From: Hydrogenothermaceae bacterium
GTDB lineage: Bacteria > Aquificota > Aquificae > Hydrogenothermales > Hydrogenothermaceae
NCBI GenBank assembly: GCA_026984415.1
Contig: JALSSE010000470.1
Location: forward strand, 5,001 to 26,892
Direction of reading: 5' to 3'
DNA length: 21,892 nucleotides
Shown: one piece after another, positions 16,033 through 21,892 of the stretch
Layout of the letters: the number at the start of each line of letters is the position of its first letter
Position numbering within the stretch: the first letter of the stretch is position 1
Program-made: the position numbers and the translations under genes
The notes under the pieces: model-generated
Database searches by the model: none
Seen by the model: the letters and a program-made list of their open reading frames with translations, nothing else
Told to the model about the DNA's origin: nothing

Positions 16033-17382
16033 TTGTATGTATATATGCTTCTCTGTATTTTTTATATATTTTCCTTTTCTTTAGGAAAAGAAATTTTTAC
16101 TGAACAAAAAATTAAAAATTTTCTTACAGAAGATAACCCTTATATTTACACTATTTTAGGTAAAAAATATATTTATCAGGGTAAATTAAAGTACTATCAA
16201 GGTTTTTTTGATACAAATATTAAAGGGAAATATGAAAAAAAAGATTATCCAGTAAGTACAGGAAAGTTTTATAGTCTATTTTTGGAAAAACCTTTAATGT
16301 CTGGTTTAGAGTTTAATTTTGGTTATAGAAAAGCTGAAGGTATTCAGGAATATAACAATATAAAAACAGGTAAAGATGGTGAAGTATTAATTGGTATAAA
16401 AGTTCCTGTGTTCAAAATCACAAGGAATATTAATGAAAGGAGATTAAACCTTTTTTTAACAAAACTTGATATATCGGAAATTGATTTTGAATACAGAAAC
16501 AAATTAAGAAAACTTTATTTTAAGATTATTTCAAGCTACTATAAACTTTTGTATTACAAAAAATTAGTAGAAATAGAAAATCAACTTCTCAAAAAAGCAG
16601 AAAAAAGAAAAGATTTTATTTTAAAAAAGATTGAACAGGGGCTATTTCCTAATGTAGTATCTATAGAAGCTGAGCAACAAATTATCAATAGAAAACAAAG
16701 ACTTTTAAAAGCTAAAAACAATTATGAGGTTCATTTATTATCTTTTTTAAAATATTTAGGTATTGGAAAAGAAGAATTTGAAGAAATGTATGTTCTTCCT
16801 GATTTCCCTGATGTAAAGTTTTCAGAAATAAACCTAAAAGATTCTTTAAGTATAGCCTTTAGAAATAGACCTGATTTGAAAAAGTTGAAAGTAGTACAAG
16901 AAAAACTTAAAAAAGAGACTAACTATTACTCACTTTTAAAATATCCAGAATTAAATATTTCGCTTTATGGCGTACATGATTTTAATTATGACAGTGGATT
17001 TAAAATATCAATAGATGCTAAATACCCACTGGAAAGAAGGAAATATTTAGGAAAGAAAATTGAGATAAATAAAAGTTTGCTTTTATTGGATAAGAAAAAA
17101 GAAAAAATAGAAATAGAGATAAAAACAAATTTACAGAATATAGTTGGTACATTAAAAACTATAAGACAGAATATAAAAAATAGTGAAGAGGAAATAAAAC
17201 TTGTTAAAAAGCTTGAACAAATTGAGCTTAAAAAGTTTAAACTTGGCTCAAGTGATTTATTTTATGTAAACCAGAGAGAAATTTATACGTTAGAGACAAT
17301 AAAGAAAAATCTTAAATACAAATTAGATTACCTGATTTTATACAAAAAGTATCTCATGGAATTAGGCATACCTATAATTTAA
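16033..17382 (+). CDS. TolC-type outer-membrane efflux protein
   Basis: 449 residues with a signal peptide (about 1-18, MLLCIFYIFSFSLG core) and two outer-membrane-efflux repeats rich in long helices (about 120-245 and 270-445). The family hallmark AFRNRPDLKKLK lies at the start of the second repeat. Such proteins form trimeric outer-membrane ducts. The chosen start is TTG 16033 because GAGGGAGAG lies about seven bases upstream at the end of the HlyD gene; ATG 16045 would be too far from it. Helical parts are lysine/isoleucine rich and diverged. Together with the two upstream genes it forms a type I secretion-like trio. Confidence 0.85.
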   Translation: MYVYMLLCIFYIFSFSLGKEIFTEQKIKNFLTEDNPYIYTILGKKYIYQGKLKYYQGFFDTNIKGKYEKKDYPVSTGKFYSLFLEKPLMSGLEFNFGYRKAEGIQEYNNIKTGKDGEVLIGIKVPVFKITRNINERRLNLFLTKLDISEIDFEYRNKLRKLYFKIISSYYKLLYYKKLVEIENQLLKKAEKRKDFILKKIEQGLFPNVVSIEAEQQIINRKQRLLKAKNNYEVHLLSFLKYLGIGKEEFEEMYVLPDFPDVKFSEINLKDSLSIAFRNRPDLKKLKVVQEKLKKETNYYSLLKYPELNISLYGVHDFNYDSGFKISIDAKYPLERRKYLGKKIEINKSLLLLDKKKEKIEIEIKTNLQNIVGTLKTIRQNIKNSEEEIKLVKKLEQIELKKFKLGSSDLFYVNQREIYTLETIKKNLKYKLDYLILYKKYLMELGIPII

Positions 17383-17434
17383 AAACTTTGTATTTTTGCC
17401 GAAATATTCCTATAACCTTTGGGGGAAGTTTTAT

Positions 17435-18685
17435 ATGAAAACAAAAAACCTTAATTACGTAGGAAGACAGGCAATTTTAGATAAAGAAAATAAAATTTTT
17501 GCTTTTGAAATTTTGTATAGGGAAACATATTCAGATGAAACTGCAAATATTACCAGTAGCAGAGAGGCAACAGCAAAAGTCTTAATAAATCTTTTTAATA
17601 ACGTTGGTATAGAATCAATTGTTGGAAATAAAAAAGCCTTTATAAATGTAGATGACAGTATACTTGCCTGTAAATTTGAAAACCTTGTTAACCCTGAAAA
17701 AATTATCTTTGAAATACTTGAAAATACAGTTGTTAATGAAAAAATCATAGAAAGGGTAAAACAGTTAAAACTTTCAGGTTTTAAATTTGCTTTAGATGAT
17801 TTCCTTATGGACAAAGATACAAGGTATTTGATGGAGTTTGCAGATTTTGTTAAGGTAGATGTTTTAAATACTACACAGACAGAAATTGATGAAATTATCA
17901 AGTATGCAAAAAGCCACAATGTTAAATTATTAGCTGAAAAAGTTGAAGATGAAGAAACTTATAAAAGATACTTAGATTTAGGTTTTGAATATTTTCAGGG
18001 TTATTTTTTTTGTAAGCCAAAAATTTTTGTTAATAAAAAATTATCTCCATATCAGATAACATTAATAAAAATTTTCAACGAGCTGAGTAAAAATTATGTA
18101 GATTTAAAAAAGATTGAAGAGTTAATAAAAGGTGATATAAAACTAAGTTACAATTTATTGAAGTTTATAAATTCTGCATTTTTTAGCTTTAGAAAAGAAA
18201 TAGTAAGCATAAAACATGCAATTGCTATTCTTGGAATAGAAAAATTAAAAATATGGATAACCTTGATTTTATATACAAATGAATTTGACTCTGATATTGA
18301 AAGCAATCCTGTATTTGATTTAGCACTTGTTAGGGGAAAAATGTTAGAAGAACTTGTTATGAAAAAAACAAAAGATTTAGTTTATGCAGGAGAAGCTTAT
18401 CTTGTTGGAACATTGTCTCTCATTGATGTTATTTTAGGACAGAAAAAAGAAGATATAATAGGTGAGCTTCGTTTATCTAAAGATATAAAAGATGCAATTC
18501 TATACAATAAAGGCTTACTTGGTGAGTTGTTAACTGCTGTAGAACTTTATGAAATAGATGATTTTGATGGTGTTCAATATATATTAGATAGTTATAATTT
18601 AAGTTTATCTGATATCTTTGAAGTTGAAGAAATAGCTATACAATATTCAGAAAAAATGAAAAAGATTTTAACAGAAAATAAATAA
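17435..18685 (+). CDS. EAL-HDOD signalling protein (YuxH-like), EAL probably non-catalytic
   Basis: 416 residues from ATG 17435, which has GGGGG nine bases upstream; an in-frame TTG at 17396 is less likely. Residues 1-200 form an EAL-type (cyclic-di-GMP phosphodiesterase) barrel: the EAL motif is FEIL (E25), N71, E93, D121-D122, K140, E168 and Q188 (QGYFF) are kept, but the loop normally DDFG(T/S)G reads DDFLMD. Residues 205-400 are an HDOD domain, with no metal-binding HD pair. In this architecture EAL often binds or senses rather than cleaves c-di-GMP. It lies 52 bases after the TolC-like gene with no terminator between, so it may be in the same operon. A bidirectional terminator follows. 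Confidence 0.87.
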   Translation: MKTKNLNYVGRQAILDKENKIFAFEILYRETYSDETANITSSREATAKVLINLFNNVGIESIVGNKKAFINVDDSILACKFENLVNPEKIIFEILENTVVNEKIIERVKQLKLSGFKFALDDFLMDKDTRYLMEFADFVKVDVLNTTQTEIDEIIKYAKSHNVKLLAEKVEDEETYKRYLDLGFEYFQGYFFCKPKIFVNKKLSPYQITLIKIFNELSKNYVDLKKIEELIKGDIKLSYNLLKFINSAFFSFRKEIVSIKHAIAILGIEKLKIWITLILYTNEFDSDIESNPVFDLALVRGKMLEELVMKKTKDLVYAGEAYLVGTLSLIDVILGQKKEDIIGELRLSKDIKDAILYNKGLLGELLTAVELYEIDDFDGVQYILDSYNLSLSDIFEVEEIAIQYSEKMKKILTENK

Positions 18686-18703
18686 AAGCCCCAAAAGGGG
18701 CTT
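18686..18703. terminator. bidirectional terminator
   Basis: AAGCCCC, loop AAAA, GGGGCTT: a 7-bp stem lying exactly between the stops of the converging EAL-HDOD gene (18685) and peroxidase gene (18707). Downstream on the plus strand is GTTTTAA; on the minus strand the tail is TTTTATTTATTTT, a good U-tract. It should end both transcripts, more efficiently for the minus-strand gene. Confidence 0.88.
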
Positions 18704-18706
18704 GTT

Positions 18707-20050
18707 TTAATCCAATTTATCAACAGGTAGTCCACTTGGTACTGAGTCAGGAATAGATTTTTTGATTTTATTGTCATCGTAAACGTCTGGACTTGTTAAT
18801 GCATTTAAAAATGCTACTAAATACTCTATTTCTACTTCTGTTAATTTTACAGGTTTAATATCAACAGTTGATAGCATGTCCTGTATATCTTCTTCACTAT
18901 TTTTTAAAGTTGGAATTAACTCTTCAGGTATTCCATTTTTAGCAGGGTCGTAATTTCTTAAATAATACTCAGGATTTGTGTGATGTCTTATTGCATCTTT
19001 TAAGCTTTTATAAGCACCATCGTGCATATACGGGTATGTCACAGCAACATTTCTTAAAGGTGGTGTTCTGAATTTGTATTTATCCTCTGGATTTTTAGTT
19101 ACATTGTATCTACCGTAATCGTATCCTCCTTCGTTTTTTCCTGGTCCAAATTGTGGAACCGCAATATTGTGGTATTTCTGGTCTGTAAAAAGATTTCCAC
19201 TATGACAGCTTGCGCAGTTTGCTTTTCCATAAAATAGTAAGGCACCTAATTTTGCTTCGTTAGATAGGGCATTCTTATCTCCTTTTAAATATCTATCCCA
19301 TGGAGTATTGGTATAAGTAAATTCATAAGCTTCAAAGGTAGCTATCGCATTACCAAAGTCAGCTATTGTGTATTCCCTATCTCCGTATGCATCTTTAAAC
19401 ATCTGTCTATATTCAGGTATTGCTAAAATTCTGTCCATTAACTTATTCCATATTCCTGTAAAATCTGAATTATCTAATACAGCCAATTCATTAGGTTGTC
19501 CATCTACTCTTGTATCTCCAGCTTTTCCCCTCATTTCATCCCTTGATGTAGGAGGGAATAATGCCTGTGCTGCTAAAACATTTTTCAATCCATCTGGTAA
19601 TTGGTCTCCAGCTGGTGTTTTGAATGAACCATCTGGTAGCTGTTCTACCCTTCCATCCCAGAACATTGTATGCCATTCAGGATTTCCTCTGTTAAAAACT
19701 TCAGGGGCATTCCTTGGGATGAAATTTCTGTCTTCTGCTTTTATTCTATCTAATCCTAAACCTCTTCCCTTTGTTCCTATCGGTAAAGGTAGACCATCTC
19801 CTGTTTGAAGTTGCGGATGATGACAGGTAGCACAGGAAATATCTTTATTTCCACTTACAATTGGGTCAAAATAAAGAGCCTGTCCCAGCATTGCTTCTGC
19901 TTCGTTTGTACCACTGCTTTCTTCAAGTGGTTTTAAGTTCTGTTCTTTTATAACCTCTGAAAGATCATTATCCAGCGAACCTGAATTACAGGAAAAAATG
20001 AAAAAAGAACCAAAAAGAGCAGTAGCCAGTTTAAAACTTTTCTTCATCAT
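18707..20050 (-). CDS. di-heme cytochrome c peroxidase (MauG/CcpA family) lipoprotein
   Basis: 447 residues. A lipoprotein signal ends at IFSC, with C21 as the likely lipidated residue. Two heme c sites are present: CATCH (73-77) and CASCH (279-283). Between and after them lie conserved family elements NAPEVFNRG (114-122), FWDGRVE (130-136), YTIADFGNAIATFEAY (227-242) and PYMHDGAY (340-347), the last giving a candidate M342/H343 ligand. The enzyme would reduce hydrogen peroxide with electrons from small c-type cytochromes in the periplasm. It is about 100 residues longer than classical CcpA, mainly between the hemes. Start: the first of two ATGs, 8 bases from GGAGG (complement 20059-20063). 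It stands alone as a transcription unit. Confidence 0.93.
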   Translation of the reverse strand: MMKKSFKLATALFGSFFIFSCNSGSLDNDLSEVIKEQNLKPLEESSGTNEAEAMLGQALYFDPIVSGNKDISCATCHHPQLQTGDGLPLPIGTKGRGLGLDRIKAEDRNFIPRNAPEVFNRGNPEWHTMFWDGRVEQLPDGSFKTPAGDQLPDGLKNVLAAQALFPPTSRDEMRGKAGDTRVDGQPNELAVLDNSDFTGIWNKLMDRILAIPEYRQMFKDAYGDREYTIADFGNAIATFEAYEFTYTNTPWDRYLKGDKNALSNEAKLGALLFYGKANCASCHSGNLFTDQKYHNIAVPQFGPGKNEGGYDYGRYNVTKNPEDKYKFRTPPLRNVAVTYPYMHDGAYKSLKDAIRHHTNPEYYLRNYDPAKNGIPEELIPTLKNSEEDIQDMLSTVDIKPVKLTEVEIEYLVAFLNALTSPDVYDDNKIKKSIPDSVPSGLPVDKLD

Positions 20051-20063
20051 AAACTAAACCTCC

Positions 20064-20497
20064 ATAGCAAGTTAACATCTACTTATTACTTTCGGCAGGA
20101 TATTTTGATTTTATAAATTATTTAGAGATATATAATTTTACATTAAAATTAACAAAAATTTCACTTTAAATTCAGTATTTATCTTTTAATCTTTCTATAC
20201 TGATATTGATATATATTAATGTGTATTGTCTTTACGTATACATTTAATATAAATCTATGATTTTTTGAGATTTATTTTGATAATTTTAATTAACTTATAT
20301 GGTTATAATTACTGATATTCAATATTTTAAGTATATTTTTATAATATATAACTAATTGAGATTAAATATATTTAATTTAAAAATTTCCTAAATTTAAGAT
20401 TATTAACTTAAATAATAAGTATAAAATACAAGTCTTAAATCCTTATAGGAATGTTAAAATATTCATAAAATTTATTGTCGGTAATTTGGAGGGAGTT
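20064..20497. other. 434-base AT-rich gap between divergent genes
   Basis: No ORF of note; long A/T runs. It must hold promoters for the peroxidase (minus) and the AddB-like gene (plus), but no consensus pair stands out on either strand. It contains an imperfect palindrome (20213-20250) and a 9-base repeat ACTGATATT (20199-20207 and 20311-20319). No RNA gene was recognised. Confidence 0.5.
20213..20250. repeat. imperfect inverted repeat
   Basis: ATATTAATGTGTA (20213-20225) pairs with TATACATTTAATAT (20237-20250) as 13 pairs with one G-T and one bulged T; the 11-base loop is TTGTCTTTACG. It has no T-tract of a terminator and is about 160 bases from either gene. In sequence this AT-rich such a structure can be accidental; an operator or a small-RNA hairpin is possible. 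Confidence 0.4.
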
Positions 20498-21892
20498 TTG
20501 ATATATTCTGGTAGTTATCCTTTTTTGATTAATGAAGTTATCAGTACAGTGTCAAAGATAAGAGATAACTCTAAGGTATCAAAAATATCTTTTCTCATTT
20601 CCTCCAATACTATGAGAAGAGCATTAAAAGAGTATATTACAGATGAATTAGGAATTTTGTACAATTCTGAATTTTTCACAAAAATTGATTTGGCAAAAAA
20701 ACTAACAGGTATTGAACCAATAAAAGACCTTCAAAAAAATATAATTTTAGGGAAAATTTTAAAAGACAAAAATCTTTATGTTGAAGGTATTGAAAAAGAG
20801 TACTCCCAGTTAATTCAGAAACTAAAAGAAAATAAAATAGAAAAAAATTCCATCAAAGAAAATAAAAACCTTTATTCTGTTTTCACTGAATATGAAAAAT
20901 TACTGTCAGAGTTAGATATAAAAGACAGAGAAGATATTATAATAGAAGCATCAAATGAAGATTTTAAAACAGATTTTTTATTTATTTTTGGATTTCAAAC
21001 ACTGACTGAAATTGACAGGGATTTATTTAGCAATCTTTTAGAAAAAAATAAAGCTTTTATCTTTATCCCTGTGGATTTTAACAGTGGAGTAATTAAAGGA
21101 AACATTCAGCTTGAAGGGATTTATACATTTTTTAAAGGTTTCAGATTTAAAGATAAAAAAGAAAAACCTTCTACAAAAAATCAAAAAATTTCTCAAAAAT
21201 TATTTTCAAGGGAAATATTAGAAACAGGTATTCATTCACAGAATTTACTCTTTTTAAAATCAAAAGGAAAAAGAAAAGAAATTGAAAAAGTTGCTAAATT
21301 TATAAGGAAGATTACTGAAACAGAAAAAAAAGACTGGTTTAAAGTTGGGGTTATTATAAATAATATTGAAGATTACATAGAGATAATAAAAGATGTATTT
21401 TCAAAATACAGGATACCTTACTACCTTTCGGAAGAAAACAGGTATATTGATGAAATTGGATTTAAAAAATTATATTCACTTTTTTTATTGAAACAGAACA
21501 ATTTTAATAAGGATTTGCTTTTAAATTCGTTATCTTTAGATTTAGAGAAATTAGAAGATGTTAATTTACAGGAAATTGAAAAGATTTTAGATAAAAATGC
21601 TTTTGAAGAAAGTTTTGAAGAGCTTATTGAACTTATACCATATGACAGTTTAATAAAACTTTTACAGTCTATAAATAATTTTCCAGAAAATTCAAACATC
21701 GTAGATTTCTGTGAAAAGTATATTTCCTTTATTGATAATTATCTATTTGAAAACGATTATTCAAAAAAATTGAAGGAAATTTTAGAATTAATAAAATCAG
21801 ACCCTGTTTTAAAAGAACTGTATACATCAATAAATATAGAAGATTTTAATAATTTAATTTTGCATTTTTTAGAGGAAGAAAATATTCAAAAT
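20498..21892 (+). CDS. AddB-like helicase/nuclease subunit, 5' part (partial)
   Basis: An open frame of 465 codons from TTG 20498 to the window edge, with no stop. The start has GGAGG (20488-20492) five bases upstream. The N-terminal (about 1-75) strand-helix pattern, then DFLFIFGFQTLTEIDRDLF and ending FIFIP, and later EIEKVAKFIRKI...VGVIINNIEDYIEIIKDVF...IPYYLSE, follow the order of the inactivated helicase part of AddB/RexB-type proteins, which work with an AddA helicase in double-strand-break repair. The usual P-loop position reads YSGSYPF, with no GKT/S. The expected C-terminal PD-(D/E)xK nuclease with its Fe-S cysteines would lie outside the window. Identification is from pattern only. 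Confidence 0.68.
   Translation, partial: MIYSGSYPFLINEVISTVSKIRDNSKVSKISFLISSNTMRRALKEYITDELGILYNSEFFTKIDLAKKLTGIEPIKDLQKNIILGKILKDKNLYVEGIEKEYSQLIQKLKENKIEKNSIKENKNLYSVFTEYEKLLSELDIKDREDIIIEASNEDFKTDFLFIFGFQTLTEIDRDLFSNLLEKNKAFIFIPVDFNSGVIKGNIQLEGIYTFFKGFRFKDKKEKPSTKNQKISQKLFSREILETGIHSQNLLFLKSKGKRKEIEKVAKFIRKITETEKKDWFKVGVIINNIEDYIEIIKDVFSKYRIPYYLSEENRYIDEIGFKKLYSLFLLKQNNFNKDLLLNSLSLDLEKLEDVNLQEIEKILDKNAFEESFEELIELIPYDSLIKLLQSINNFPENSNIVDFCEKYISFIDNYLFENDYSKKLKEILELIKSDPVLKELYTSINIEDFNNLILHFLEEENIQN

Noticed and set aside
18718..18726. TTATCAACA, one mismatch from a DnaA box
   Set aside because: A single site inside the peroxidase gene end, with no cluster nearby; expected by chance.
20064..20497. 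CRISPR array or insertion-sequence ends in the long gap
   Set aside because: No regularly spaced repeats, no transposase and no terminal inverted repeats with target duplication were seen.
21421..21699. 92-residue serine-rich minus-strand ORF
   Set aside because: It is antisense to the AddB-like frame, which is open for the full 465 codons and has a good ribosome site.

Overview
The window is visibly AT-rich, except for the first ~455 bases, which are a G+C-rich 16S rRNA 5' end on the minus strand. That contrast fits a thermophile with a low-GC genome. The gene content points to a chemolithoautotroph of the Aquificota, most likely the Hydrogenothermaceae (Sulfurihydrogenibium/Persephonella type). 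The pointers are a fumarate reductase/succinate dehydrogenase iron-sulfur subunit with an HdrB-like partner, a ferredoxin-thioredoxin reductase in a non-photosynthetic setting, and a lipoprotein di-heme peroxidase. This placement is inference from gene families; no database was searched. TTG starts are frequent (rlmB, fmt, dnaA, murJ, the TolC-like gene, the AddB-like gene).

Layout. (1) 1-3271, minus strand: fmt, a Tim44-domain membrane protein and rlmB overlap by 4 bases each and read toward the 16S gene, which has three tandem sigma70-type promoters of its own. (2) 3404-5853, plus strand: a small membrane protein, a two-domain ferritin-like protein, ispA and queF form a tight cluster. (3) 5943-7906: frdB/sdhB-like and an HdrB-like CCG-domain subunit, closed by a hairpin terminator. 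(4) dnaA (plus) converges on murJ (minus) with an 11-base 3' overlap; a small secreted Ig-like protein lies upstream of murJ. (5) der, the ferredoxin-thioredoxin reductase catalytic subunit and a small membrane protein on the plus strand. (6) 13808-18685: an ABC-exporter membrane domain with no ATPase domain, an HlyD-type adaptor, a TolC-type outer-membrane protein and an EAL-HDOD signalling protein, apparently one operon. (7) A bidirectional terminator separates this from a minus-strand cytochrome c peroxidase-like lipoprotein. (8) A ~430-base AT-rich gap, then the 5' part of an AddB-like helicase/nuclease subunit that runs off the window end.

How the genes relate. Regions 1-5 are mostly housekeeping (translation initiation, ribosome maturation, replication initiation, peptidoglycan precursor flipping, isoprenoids, queuosine) with autotrophic and redox metabolism. 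The most unusual unit is region 6: a type I secretion-like trio whose inner-membrane component has lost, or never had, its own ATPase, in apparent co-transcription with a probably non-catalytic EAL-HDOD protein. Other points worth checking are the degenerate second ferritin-like domain, the CAC variant of the ferredoxin-thioredoxin reductase motif, the triple rRNA promoter, and a covarying change in 16S helix h14 at the EUB338 probe site.
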